From: an uncultured Clostridia bacterium
GTDB taxonomy: Bacteria; Bacillota; Clostridia; Christensenellales; Aristaeellaceae
Length of the DNA stretch: 64,000 bases
Assembly: GCA_934675735.1 (NCBI GenBank)
Contig: CAKURR010000001.1
Span: forward strand, 270,538 to 334,537
Direction of reading: 5' to 3'
Shown: positions 16,521 through 24,824 of the stretch, piece by piece
Position numbering within the stretch: the first letter of the stretch is position 1
How the letters are laid out: every line of letters begins with the position of its first letter
Notes under the pieces: generated by a model
The model's input: the letters and a program-made list of their open reading frames with translations, nothing else
Told to the model about the DNA's origin: nothing
Databases searched by the model: none
Program-made: the position numbers and the translations under genes

Positions 16521-17339
16521 ATGCAGGAGATCATCATTCACAACTGGGACGAGCTTCAGCGCGCCGTGTTCGACGATGTTTGGGACGAGAAGATTATGCG
16601 CTACCGCGACAACCGCATCTACCGCGGCATGGCCGACCAGAGCTGGAATTTGATTCCGTCGCTCAACCGTGTCTGCGGGCACGATTTATCGCTGGAAACA
16701 CAGGTTTTTCGCAGTTTTCGGAAATACGGTTATGCGGAACTGGCTGAATATTCCGGCTTCTGGAAGCTGCTGCCGGTTGCCCAGCACCACGGTCTGCCGA
16801 CGCGCCTGCTCGACTGGACCTATTCGCCGCTCGTCGCCGCGCATTTTGCGACGGAGGACACAAGCTGCTATGACAGCGACGGCGTTATCTGGTGTCTGGA
16901 TGTGACGGATTTCCGTAAATACATGCCCGCGCCGCTGCTGCGCAAGCTGGTGGATACGGGGAGCAACATCTTCACCGTGGGCATGCTGGAAAAGGTCATT
17001 CCGGATTTTGATAAGATGAAGGAATTATCCGACAAGCCGTATACAATTTTCTTCGAGCCGTCGTCGATGATTGACCGCATCGTCAATCAATACGCACTGT
17101 TTTCGGTGGTATCCGATCCGGCGGTGTTGCTGTCGGATATTCTGGAGGCTCAGCATATCCCGTGCCGCAAAATCATCATCCCCAAGGAAACAAAACTCGA
17201 AATCCGCGATAAGCTGGATTACATCAACATATCCGAACGCATGATTTATCCAGGGCTTGACGGCGTATGCCGCTGGATTACGCGGCGGTATTCCGCGCTC
17301 GGCCCCGAATACAACAAAAACCACGGCAGCAGGGAGTAA
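16521..17339 (+). CDS. FRG-domain protein
   Basis: A 272 aa soluble protein. It shows the FRG-domain hallmarks: IYRGMADQSWNLIPSLNR (about 38-55, containing the RG motif) and LPVAQHHGLPTRLLDWTYSP (about 84-103) followed by LVAAHFA. The biochemical role of the domain is not established; it is found in many bacteria, often alone or with mobile or defence genes. The gene is preceded by a good promoter and is followed after 52 bases by the solute-binding protein gene of an ABC importer, with no T-run terminator between, so read-through is possible. A weak GGAGG-like sequence precedes the ATG. Confidence 0.85.
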   Translation: MQEIIIHNWDELQRAVFDDVWDEKIMRYRDNRIYRGMADQSWNLIPSLNRVCGHDLSLETQVFRSFRKYGYAELAEYSGFWKLLPVAQHHGLPTRLLDWTYSPLVAAHFATEDTSCYDSDGVIWCLDVTDFRKYMPAPLLRKLVDTGSNIFTVGMLEKVIPDFDKMKELSDKPYTIFFEPSSMIDRIVNQYALFSVVSDPAVLLSDILEAQHIPCRKIIIPKETKLEIRDKLDYINISERMIYPGLDGVCRWITRRYSALGPEYNKNHGSRE

Positions 17340-17391
17340 GCGCAATCGGGCGCTTAACCAATAAAGACATTCTTCAGGAGGAGAAATCACA

Positions 17392-18627
17392 ATGAGGAAA
17401 CTTGTCGCATTGATGGCGGCAGCCGTCATGCTCGTCGCGTTCTGCGCGGGCGCAAGCGCTGCGACCCAGGTCACCATTTGGCACACCTTCACCAACGCGC
17501 AGCAGGAAGCGCTCGAAAAGTTCGCCGCTGACTTCAACGCCAGCCAGAGCGATTACGAAGTCGTCGTCGAGTCTCAGACGTATTCCGGCTTCCTTGACAA
17601 CGTTTACAACGCCGTGGCGAACGGCGTCGGCCCGAACATGATCATCAACTATGCGTCCACCGCCGCCGATTATGTGAAGGACGGTCTCGTTGTCGATCTG
17701 AGCAAGTATGTCTTTGACGATGAAATCGGCATGGCGGATATCTACAACAGCCTGCCGGATTCCATCAAGGCCGAGACCGTGGGCTTCTCCGACGGCGGCA
17801 TGTATGCGCTGCCGGCCGTGACCACCGGCCCGATCTTCTTCATCAACAAGACCATCTATGACGAGCTCGGCTTGAACGCTCCGACTACTTGGGAAGAGCT
17901 GGCCGAAAACTCCAAGAAGATTTATGAAGCGAAGGGCGTCGCGGGCTTTGCCGCCGACTCCCTGACCGACATGATGCAGGCCCTGATGATGCAGTCCGGC
18001 GCGGGCTACATCGACGTGGAGAACAAGTGCGTTCTGTTTGACACCGACGAGGCCAAGGCGTGGCTGAAGTGGTTCGGCGACAACGTGGAAGCGGGCTACT
18101 TCGCGCTCAACCCGACCGGCGACTACTGGTCTAACGACTTCAACGCGGGTCTGGTGGCCAGCTACCTCGGTTCCTGCGCGGGCGTTCCGTACATCCAGCC
18201 GGACGGCTTCGAGTACACCGTTGCGCCGATGGTTCGCGGCGACAAGGTTGAGTGGTATCCGGCTTGGGATCGCGGCGCGATCGTCTTTAACAAGAGCGAA
18301 GAAGAGAACAAGGGTATGTACCTGTTCGTGAAGTACTTCCTCTCTCCGGAAGTCAACGCCGAGTGGGCGCAGGCGATGAACGCGCTGTCTCCGTACGGCA
18401 CGACGCAGGCGGGCGAAGCGTATTCCGCGTTTGCCGAGTCCATGGATCCGTCTCTGGTGGCCGTGCAGGCTGACCTCGACGTAGCCGGCGCTCTGCCGAC
18501 TGTGACCGGTTCTTACGCCGTGCGCAACGCGCTGAAGGACGCTGCGATTGCGGTGGCCGGCGGCGTGTCTGCCGAGGACGCGATGGCCGAGTGCGTTGCG
18601 ACCTCCAACGCGGCGCTCCAGGAGTAA
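17392..18627 (+). CDS. ABC transporter substrate-binding protein (UgpB-like, family 1)
   Basis: A 411 aa secreted binding protein for an ABC importer. The N-terminus MRKLVALMAAAVMLVAFCAG is a signal sequence, probably cut after ASA (about residue 24); the Cys at 18 has Phe before it and is not a standard lipobox. The mature part begins QVTIWHTFTNAQQEALEKFA, typical of the UgpB/MalE-type sugar and glycerol-phosphate binding family, with the WEELAENSKKIYEAKG hinge region. AGGAGGAG precedes the ATG. The transporter components follow at 20189-22993, and the gene between encodes a phosphodiesterase, so a phosphodiester or phosphorylated glycerol compound is the likely ligand. Sugar binding cannot be excluded. 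Confidence 0.88.
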   Translation: MRKLVALMAAAVMLVAFCAGASAATQVTIWHTFTNAQQEALEKFAADFNASQSDYEVVVESQTYSGFLDNVYNAVANGVGPNMIINYASTAADYVKDGLVVDLSKYVFDDEIGMADIYNSLPDSIKAETVGFSDGGMYALPAVTTGPIFFINKTIYDELGLNAPTTWEELAENSKKIYEAKGVAGFAADSLTDMMQALMMQSGAGYIDVENKCVLFDTDEAKAWLKWFGDNVEAGYFALNPTGDYWSNDFNAGLVASYLGSCAGVPYIQPDGFEYTVAPMVRGDKVEWYPAWDRGAIVFNKSEEENKGMYLFVKYFLSPEVNAEWAQAMNALSPYGTTQAGEAYSAFAESMDPSLVAVQADLDVAGALPTVTGSYAVRNALKDAAIAVAGGVSAEDAMAECVATSNAALQE

Positions 18628-18646
18628 TCTTTAGGAAAAACCTTTC

Positions 18647-18680
18647 GGGGCTGGCGGGCATCAGTCCGTCAGCCCCTTTT
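18647..18680 (+). terminator. Terminator/attenuator after the binding-protein gene
   Basis: GGGGCTGGCGG pairs with CCGTCAGCCCC (one mismatch) and is followed by TTTT. Partial termination here would give more binding protein than permease, as is common in such operons. Confidence 0.8.
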
Positions 18681-18708
18681 CTGCTTTTTTGCTTTTTTGC
18701 TTTGAAAT

Positions 18709-18747
18709 GTTATGTTCTCTCCCCCCTAAGGGGGAAGAGAGCATAAC
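18709..18747. repeat. Long inverted repeat between the binding-protein and phosphodiesterase genes
   Basis: GTTATG TTCTCTCCCCCC, a short TAA loop, then GGGGGAAGAGAGCATAAC form a stem of about 18 bp with one mismatch and one G-T pair. No T-run follows, so it is not an ordinary terminator. It may stabilise mRNA or be a small repeat element. Confidence 0.7.
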
Positions 18748-18797
18748 CGATTGTCTCAAGGAGTTTCAAGGCAGCGCTATATGAAAGAGGTGGGACG

Positions 18798-20108
18798 ATG
18801 AGCAAGCCTAAACTTCTGGTGTTCATGATTGACGCGCTTTGTGAAAGCGACGTCACCTACATGCGCACGCTCAAAAACTTTGGCTGGATGCTTGAAAACG
18901 GCGCGCTGGTCCGCGAAATGCTGCCGGTGTATCCGTCGTTCACGTATCCGTGTCATGTATCCATCATGACGGGCTGTTACCCCGATAAGCACGGCATTCC
19001 GCACAACGAGCAGGTGAAAGCGGGCGTGCATCCCGTGCCGTGGTACACAAGCCGTAGGCTGGTCAAAAAGAAATTTTTCGCGGAATATGCCAAAGAGCAC
19101 GGCTTTTCCACCTGTCTGGTGAACTGGCCGGTTTCCGCGGGCGCGGACGTGGATATCAATCTGCCGATGTGCATGCCGATGAGCTATCGCGGCGACAACC
19201 CGCGCCAGTTTTTTGAAGGCGTTTCCAGCAAAGACGCGCTCGACCGCTATTTCTGGAAATACGGCTACCTGCTTTGCGGATGCAACAAGGTGCTGAACGG
19301 CAGTCTGGACGACTTCACAAACGCGGTTTCGCCGGATATCATCCGCGATTACGGCCAGCCGGACGTGATGTTCGTCAAGATGTGCGATTTGGATACGGTT
19401 CGCCATAAGCTCGGCGTAGACAGCGACACGGCAAAGCTTCAGTTGGAAAAGCACGACCGTGAGCTTGGCGTGCTGATGGAGAGCATCCGCCGTTACGGCG
19501 ATTTCGAGCATACGAACTTCGTTGTCATGGGCGATCATGGCCAAACGGATGTAGCGAAAGTGCTCAACTTCAACCGCGTGTTCCAAGATGCAGGTCTGCA
19601 ACGGCTCGACGAAAACGGTAAACTCGAATCGTTTGACGCATACTGCCATTCGACGGGCGCATCCGGCTGGATTGAGCTGCGCGACCCGAACGATGCTTCG
19701 CTGCGCGCGCGTGTCCACCGTTTCCTGCTCGACGCAAAAGAGAGCGGGAAGTATGGGCTCGGCTATGTCTTTACCAAAGAAGAAGCCAAAGCGCAGTTCC
19801 ATCTCGACGGACCGTTTGACTTCATCATTGAGGGGGAAGAGCCGCTGTCTTTCGGCTATGATCCCGCCGCGCCGCTGTTCACACCGACTGCGCCGGGCGA
19901 TTACAAAACCGCCCCGGGCACACACGGCGGTCTGCCGTGGCGCGACCATCGGACGACGTTTTTTGCCTGCGGTCCCGCGTTTGAAAAGGGCGCCGTTGTC
20001 GAGCGCGCGTGCATCGTGGACGAAGCGCCGACGCTGGCGAAGATATTCGGCTTTGAAATGGAAGATATCGACGGCAGAAGCCTTGACGGCCTGCTGAAAA
20101 AAGATTGA
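18798..20108 (+). CDS. Alkaline-phosphatase superfamily phosphodiesterase (type I nucleotide pyrophosphatase-like)
   Basis: A 436 aa protein beginning KPKLLVFMIDALCESDV, where the D in FMID is a metal ligand of the alkaline-phosphatase fold. YPSFTYPCHVSIMTGCYPDKHGIPHN (a 26-residue stretch around 52-77) carries the nucleophile region, the Thr being the usual active-site residue in the phosphodiesterase branch. GDHGQTD later supplies the D-H metal pair, and a final HGG follows. There is no signal peptide, so it should act in the cytoplasm, presumably cleaving a phosphodiester brought in by the adjacent transporter. GAAAGAGG precedes the ATG. Confidence 0.85.
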   Translation: MSKPKLLVFMIDALCESDVTYMRTLKNFGWMLENGALVREMLPVYPSFTYPCHVSIMTGCYPDKHGIPHNEQVKAGVHPVPWYTSRRLVKKKFFAEYAKEHGFSTCLVNWPVSAGADVDINLPMCMPMSYRGDNPRQFFEGVSSKDALDRYFWKYGYLLCGCNKVLNGSLDDFTNAVSPDIIRDYGQPDVMFVKMCDLDTVRHKLGVDSDTAKLQLEKHDRELGVLMESIRRYGDFEHTNFVVMGDHGQTDVAKVLNFNRVFQDAGLQRLDENGKLESFDAYCHSTGASGWIELRDPNDASLRARVHRFLLDAKESGKYGLGYVFTKEEAKAQFHLDGPFDFIIEGEEPLSFGYDPAAPLFTPTAPGDYKTAPGTHGGLPWRDHRTTFFACGPAFEKGAVVERACIVDEAPTLAKIFGFEMEDIDGRSLDGLLKKD

Positions 20109-20188
20109 TTCCGCTTTCTAACCACTCGTTTTCCTTGATTTCCGCAAGACAGAAAATATCATTTATATTTGTAAGGGAGATATGACCT

Positions 20189-21247
20189 ATGCGCGTTGTT
20201 CTCGATCATATCACGAAGCGATTTGCTGATGTTACCGCTGTCAGCGAATTTAATGCAACACTGGAGGATGGCGAACTGGTTTCGCTGCTCGGCCCGTCCG
20301 GCTGCGGCAAAAGCACGTTGCTGAACATGCTTTCCGGCATTCTGCCCGTCAGCGGCGGCAAAATCTATTTTGACGACCAGGACGTGACGGCCATGCCGCC
20401 TGAAAAGCGCGGTATCGGCCTCGTTTTCCAGAATTACGCGCTCTATCCGCACATGACAGTCATGGGCAACATCTGCTTCCCGCTGGAGACGCAGCGCGTG
20501 CCGAAGGCTGAACGCATTGAGCGCGCCAACGAAATCGCCAAGCTCGTTCACGTGGATATGCTGATGAACCGCAAGCCCTCCGAGCTTTCTGGCGGCCAGC
20601 AGCAGCGCGTCGCCATCGCCCGCGCGCTGGTCAAGAACCCACGCCTGCTGCTGCTTGACGAACCGCTTTCCAATCTGGATGCGCGTCTGCGCCTTGAAAT
20701 GCGCGAGGAAATCCGCCGCATTCAGCAGCGCACGGGCGTGACCACGATTTTCGTTACGCATGACCAGGAGGAAGCGCTCTCCATTTCCGACCGCATCGTG
20801 TTGATGAAATCCGGTGTGCTCCAGCAGAACGACCTGCCGCAGCGCCTGTACAACGAGCCAGCCAACCAGTTTGTCGCGGATTTTCTCGGCAATCCGCCGA
20901 TTAACAACATCCCCGGCACGATTGAGGACGGACGCTTTGTGACCGCCGACGGCAAGGCGAGCGCGACGCTTGACCTGTGCAAGGGCGTGGAAAACGGCCG
21001 TAAGGTGAATCTGTCCGTTCGTTCGGAGAGTTTTGTGCTCGACGCGGACGGCCCGATTGCCTGCGAAGTGACGCGCGTGTATCAGATGGGTAAGGAAGAG
21101 ATGGCCTATCTGCGCATGGGCGAATGCGATTTCCGCGCTTACATCGATTCCGAAAAGGGGCTTCAGACGGGGGACAAGGTGCATTTGGCGCTTAAAAAAC
21201 GCGGCGTGTTCCTCTTTGACCGCGAAACGGGGGAGAGAATTCGATGA
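20189..21247 (+). CDS. ABC transporter ATP-binding protein (UgpC/MalK-like)
   Basis: A 352 aa ATPase that powers the importer encoded next to it. Walker A is GPSGCGKST (about 36-44), the signature is LSGGQQQRVAIARAL (about 127-141), Walker B LLLLDEPLSNLDARLR, with the switch His in FVTHDQEEA. The C-terminal ~110 residues form the TOBE/regulatory domain of the MalK/UgpC group. AAGGGAG lies 9 bases before the ATG. Its stop overlaps the start of the permease gene (ATGA), indicating coupling. Confidence 0.93.
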   Translation: MRVVLDHITKRFADVTAVSEFNATLEDGELVSLLGPSGCGKSTLLNMLSGILPVSGGKIYFDDQDVTAMPPEKRGIGLVFQNYALYPHMTVMGNICFPLETQRVPKAERIERANEIAKLVHVDMLMNRKPSELSGGQQQRVAIARALVKNPRLLLLDEPLSNLDARLRLEMREEIRRIQQRTGVTTIFVTHDQEEALSISDRIVLMKSGVLQQNDLPQRLYNEPANQFVADFLGNPPINNIPGTIEDGRFVTADGKASATLDLCKGVENGRKVNLSVRSESFVLDADGPIACEVTRVYQMGKEEMAYLRMGECDFRAYIDSEKGLQTGDKVHLALKKRGVFLFDRETGERIR

Positions 21248-22164
21248 AAAAGCAAAAACAGCCCGCAGAGCGGGAGTTGGGCGACCGCAGCTTTTTGTCG
21301 CGCATTGAACCGTACCTGTATCTGCTGCCGTTTCTTGTCGGCATTGCCGTTTTTACGCTCTATCCCGTGGTCAACGTCGTGCTGATGTCTTTCAAAGAAG
21401 GATACAGCTACCTGTCCCGCAGCTTTGATCAGTGGGGCTTTGCGAATTATCAGACGGTTTTAAGCGACCCGAAATTTGCGCAGGCGATTTCCAACACGCT
21501 CAAATACGTGCTTCTGGTCGTGCCGATTTCCACGTGCATCGCCGTGGTTGTGGCGTATCTGCTCAATCAAAAGCTGCGCTTTTCCGCACTCTTCCAGACA
21601 GCGTACTTCCTGCCGATGGTCACGTCCATCACGGCGGTCGGCCTGGCGTGGAAGCTGATGTACAACAAGAATTTCGGCATCATCAACTATCTACTGTCTT
21701 TCGTCGGCATCGACCCGATTCCGTGGCTTGAAAAGGCGGCTTACAGCATTCCCGCGCTGGTGATTTTCGGCATTTGGAATATTCTGCCGTTTACCATCAT
21801 TCTGCTGCTTTCCGGCTTGCAGAATATCGACCCGCAGTATTACACCGCCGCGCGCGTGGACGGCTCCAAGAGCCTGCGCATTTTCTTCCGCATCACCGTG
21901 CCGCTGCTCGCGCCGACGATTTTCCTGGTCTGCATCGTGAACACGATTTCCTGCTTCAAGGTTTTCTCGGAGCTGTATCCGCTGTTCAACGGCAAGCCCG
22001 GTCCGTTCAACAACCTGTATACGGTGGTTTACTACATCCGTTATGCGATGATGGAAAACCGCAAGTACGGCATTGCGGCCGCCGCGGCGTTGGTGCTGTT
22101 CCTGTTTATCTTTGCGTTTACGATGGTGCAGCTGCTGCTGCAAAAGAAAGCCAAGAGGAGGTAA
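21244..22164 (+). CDS. ABC transporter permease (UgpA/MalF-like)
   Basis: A 306 aa inner-membrane permease with six predicted helices, the first at about 23-45. The cytoplasmic EAA loop reads AARVDGSKSLRIFFRITVPL, the contact site for the ATPase. It starts within the stop of the ATPase gene and is followed after 4 bases by the second permease. Together they form the heterodimeric channel of a carbohydrate/glycerol-phosphate-type importer. Confidence 0.93.
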   Translation: MKKQKQPAERELGDRSFLSRIEPYLYLLPFLVGIAVFTLYPVVNVVLMSFKEGYSYLSRSFDQWGFANYQTVLSDPKFAQAISNTLKYVLLVVPISTCIAVVVAYLLNQKLRFSALFQTAYFLPMVTSITAVGLAWKLMYNKNFGIINYLLSFVGIDPIPWLEKAAYSIPALVIFGIWNILPFTIILLLSGLQNIDPQYYTAARVDGSKSLRIFFRITVPLLAPTIFLVCIVNTISCFKVFSELYPLFNGKPGPFNNLYTVVYYIRYAMMENRKYGIAAAAALVLFLFIFAFTMVQLLLQKKAKRR

Positions 22165-22168
22165 GCAG

Positions 22169-22993
22169 ATGAACGGTCATAAAATTTCCCGCTTTTTCGT
22201 GTATTTCTTTCTGACCGTGGGCGCGCTGATCATGTTGCTCCCGTTTTTCTGGATGTTCTCGTCCGCGTTCAAGACCACGCAGGAGATTAACCGTTTTCCG
22301 CCTCAGTGGCTGCCCAGCCATTTGAGTTTGGATAACTTCAAACGCGCGTTTGAAATGGCCCCGTTTGCGCGGTATTTCGTCAATTCCATCATCGTGATGG
22401 TGGTTTCCGTTTCGGTGACCACGTTCACAACGATTCTGGCGGCGTTTGCATTTTCTCGTCTGCGTTTCCCGGGGCGCAACCTGATTTTCTCGCTCCTGCT
22501 GTCGATGATGATGATTCCGTTTGAAATGCTCATCATCACCAACTACACGACGGTGGTCAACCTGAAAATCTACGACACGCTCTACGCGCTGATTCTGCCG
22601 TTCACCAGCTCGATTTTCTACACCTACATCCTCAAGAATTTCTTTGATTCCATTTCGGACAGCCTGTATTGGTCGGCCCGCATCGACGGTTCGAGCAACT
22701 GGCGCTTCCTGTGGAAAGTCATGGTGCCGATGGCGCGTCCGTCGCTGATGACGATCATTCTGCTCAACGGTTTGGCGAGCTGGAACTCGTTCATGTGGCC
22801 GATGTATGTCATCGTCAGCAAAGAGAATCGCACGCTGCCGTGGGGTCTTCAAGTCTTTACGACGGAAGCCGGTTCTTACCCGGAATTGTTGATGGCCGCT
22901 TCCACGGTCGTGGTTTTCCCGGTCATCATTTTGTTCCTGTTTGCTCGCAAATACATTGTTCGCGGCGTTGCGCGCGGCGGTCTGAAGGGCTGA
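22169..22993 (+). CDS. ABC transporter permease (UgpE/MalG-like)
   Basis: A 274 aa permease with six predicted helices. The EAA loop reads ARIDGSSNWRFLWKVMVPMA. A longer frame runs upstream into the previous gene, but AGGAGG before the ATG at 22169 and the usual N-terminus (short cytoplasmic segment, then FFLTVGALIMLLPFFWMFSS) support this start. It is the last gene of the importer operon and is followed by a terminator. Confidence 0.93.
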   Translation: MNGHKISRFFVYFFLTVGALIMLLPFFWMFSSAFKTTQEINRFPPQWLPSHLSLDNFKRAFEMAPFARYFVNSIIVMVVSVSVTTFTTILAAFAFSRLRFPGRNLIFSLLLSMMMIPFEMLIITNYTTVVNLKIYDTLYALILPFTSSIFYTYILKNFFDSISDSLYWSARIDGSSNWRFLWKVMVPMARPSLMTIILLNGLASWNSFMWPMYVIVSKENRTLPWGLQVFTTEAGSYPELLMAASTVVVFPVIILFLFARKYIVRGVARGGLKG

Positions 22994-23006
22994 AAAACGC
23001 TGTCGA

Positions 23007-23041
23007 GATTCTCTCCAAACCGGGGAGAACCTTTTTCTTTT
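23007..23041 (+). terminator. Terminator of the ABC importer operon
   Basis: GATTCTCTCC pairs with GGGGAGAACC (one mismatch, one G-T) followed by CTTTTTCTTTT. Confidence 0.8.
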
Positions 23042-23161
23042 GGGTCAAACGTTTAAGATTCAAAACGTCATCCATTGAAAAACCTTTATTTTTAAGGAAA
23101 AAATGCCTAAATATGGAAAAAGCGGCATACTATGTGCACAAATTAACGATTCGATTCTCTA

Positions 23162-23190
23162 TTGACCAAAGAATTTCTTCATGCTATAAT
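23162..23190 (+). promoter_or_regulatory. Promoter of the atp operon
   Basis: TTGACC, 17 bp, TATAAT with an extended TGC just before the -10 box. A very good sigma-A promoter for a highly expressed operon. Confidence 0.85.
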
Positions 23191-23234
23191 GCAAATAATT
23201 GTAAACGATGAACGAAGAAGGGGAGGAACATTCT

Positions 23235-23630
23235 GTGCAGAGTGAAAAACCGCAGCAAGGGATTGTGAAGGAAACCAAACGCATTGCCGTCGGCACGGTG
23301 ATTATGCTGATTGTGATGCTTGTAATTTATGCTGTCCTCGGCAAATTCACAGTCGGCGTTCTGCTCGGCGGCCTGCTGGGCAGCGCTTATGCGATTTTCA
23401 ATTTCTTCATGCTGGGCATGACGCTGCAAAAAGCCGCATCCATGACCGATCAGCAGATGGCGCACATGAAAGTCCGTTCTTCTTACAGCACGCGCATGGT
23501 GGGCATGCTGGTGCTCGCGGTTCTGGCCTTTGCGCTCCCGTTGGAGGGTATTCCGTGCTTAATCGCGCTGCTTTTCCCGCGCGCCACGATTCTCGTGCTT
23601 CAGCTGACGGGGCAGATTAAAGACGCATAA
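23235..23630 (+). CDS. atpI: ATP synthase subunit I
   Basis: A 131 aa membrane protein with four predicted helices, first gene of the ATP synthase operon, as atpI usually is. Subunit I assists assembly of the c-ring. The frame extends upstream to an ATG at 23208 without a ribosome-binding site; GGGGAGG 8 bases before a GTG at 23235 indicates that the GTG is used. The N-terminus is charged, followed by AVGTVIMLIVMLVIYAVLG and later hydrophobic stretches. Sequence conservation in this family is low, so the assignment leans on size, topology and position. Confidence 0.8.
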   Translation: MQSEKPQQGIVKETKRIAVGTVIMLIVMLVIYAVLGKFTVGVLLGGLLGSAYAIFNFFMLGMTLQKAASMTDQQMAHMKVRSSYSTRMVGMLVLAVLAFALPLEGIPCLIALLFPRATILVLQLTGQIKDA

Positions 23631-23669
23631 CGACAAATGAAGATTCAACAGAAAGCGAGCGAATAGGTT

Positions 23670-24428
23670 ATGGATATCGATATCTCCGGTGCGCGTATAC
23701 TCATCTCTAAGCCCGAATGGGGCGGCTTTATGCTCACGGAAACCGTGGTTGTGACATGGATTGTCATGCTGGTGCTGGTGCTGGCCTGCCGATTCATGAC
23801 TGCGCATCTCGAGGTGCATCCGACGAAAAAACGGCAGGTTATCGCCGAGTGGATTGTGACGTCTATCCGAGACATGGTGCAGACCAACATGGGAGAAAAA
23901 TACGCCAACACGTGGTATGTGCCGTTCATCGGCGCGATGTTTGCGCTCTCCGCGGGATGCAGCCTGTCGAGCGTCGTCGGCGCGTATGCCCCGACGAGCG
24001 ACCTTTCCACCGTGCTGGGCTGGGCGCTGTTTGTCTTTGCGCTGATTACCATCACGAAAATTAAGACAAACGGCTTCGGCGGTTATCTGCTCAGCTTTAC
24101 CACGCCGATTCCGGTGATGACGCCGTTCAACATCATCGGCGAAATTGCCACGCCCGTGTCGATGGCGTTCCGTCACTTCGGCAACATCGCCAGCGGCAGC
24201 GTCATCACGGCGCTGATTTATGGCGGTCTTTCCGCGCTTTCCAGTCTCGTGCTGGGGCTTCTGCCCGGCGCGTTCGGCGACGTGGTTTCCCAGATTCCGA
24301 TTTTTGAATTCGGTCTGCCGGCCATCCTGTCGCTGTATTTCGATTTCTTCTCCAGCGTTTTGCAGGCGTTCATCTTCTGCATGCTGACGATGATGTATAT
24401 CGGCGGCGCGGCGGAAGCGGACGGCTGA
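23670..24428 (+). CDS. atpB: ATP synthase F0 subunit a
   Basis: A 252 aa polytopic membrane protein forming the ion half-channels against the c-ring. MAFRHFGNIASG (about 165-176) carries the essential Arg (R168) in the conserved RxFGN context. The Glu that follows this motif in many bacteria (FGNxxxGE) is Ser here. TPFNIIGEIATPVS and FDFFSSVLQAFIFCMLTMMY are other conserved helices. The gene lies between atpI and atpE in the normal order. Confidence 0.94.
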   Translation: MDIDISGARILISKPEWGGFMLTETVVVTWIVMLVLVLACRFMTAHLEVHPTKKRQVIAEWIVTSIRDMVQTNMGEKYANTWYVPFIGAMFALSAGCSLSSVVGAYAPTSDLSTVLGWALFVFALITITKIKTNGFGGYLLSFTTPIPVMTPFNIIGEIATPVSMAFRHFGNIASGSVITALIYGGLSALSSLVLGLLPGAFGDVVSQIPIFEFGLPAILSLYFDFFSSVLQAFIFCMLTMMYIGGAAEADG

Positions 24429-24521
24429 TTGTCACCCTGATGTTTGCGCACAACAAGTTCGCGCTACATATAAAAGAACCTAATAAAATGTTTTGTTTAT
24501 GCTAAAGGAGGAACACACACT

Positions 24522-24791
24522 ATGGAAACTTCGATTCTCGCAAAAGCTATCGTATGCGGCTGCTCTGCTCTCGGCGCCGGCGTCGCCATGATCGGCGGCC
24601 TTGGCCCGGGCATCGGCGAAGGTTACGCCGTTGGCAAGGCGCTTGAATCCATCGCGCGTCAGCCGGAGCTGAAGGGCACCATTACCACCACGATGTTCAT
24701 GGGCTGCGCCGTCGCTGAGACCACCGGTCTGTACAGCTTGATCATCGCGCTCATTCTTCTGTTCGTCAATCCTTTCACCGGGTTGTTTTAA
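24522..24791 (+). CDS. atpE: ATP synthase F0 subunit c with a two-carboxylate ion site
   Basis: An 89 aa two-helix hairpin forming the rotor ring. The loop has the conserved ARQPEL (45-50). Helix 2 carries the ion-binding Glu (E66) in AVAETTGLYS with Thr67 and Tyr71 beside it. In helix 1, where Na+-type rings such as Ilyobacter have Gln (GPGVGQGY), this protein has Glu33 (GPGIGEGY). The combination of two Glu residues with Thr and Tyr matches the two-carboxylate Na+ motif described for Fusobacterium nucleatum. AAAGGAGG precedes the ATG. Na+ coupling is therefore likely but inferred. Confidence 0.95.
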   Translation: METSILAKAIVCGCSALGAGVAMIGGLGPGIGEGYAVGKALESIARQPELKGTITTTMFMGCAVAETTGLYSLIIALILLFVNPFTGLF

Positions 24792-24824
24792 TCAAAACAG
24801 CGCCATTGAAAGGAGGGACTTCCT

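Noticed and set aside
17392..22993. Maltose/maltodextrin transporter
   Set aside because: The components are of the shared MalEFGK/Ugp type, but no glycosidase is present and a phosphodiesterase sits in the operon, so a phosphodiester or glycerol-phosphate ligand is more likely; sugar is not excluded.
23208..23234. ATG at 23208 as the atpI start
   Set aside because: No ribosome-binding site precedes it, while GGGGAGG is well placed for the GTG at 23235.
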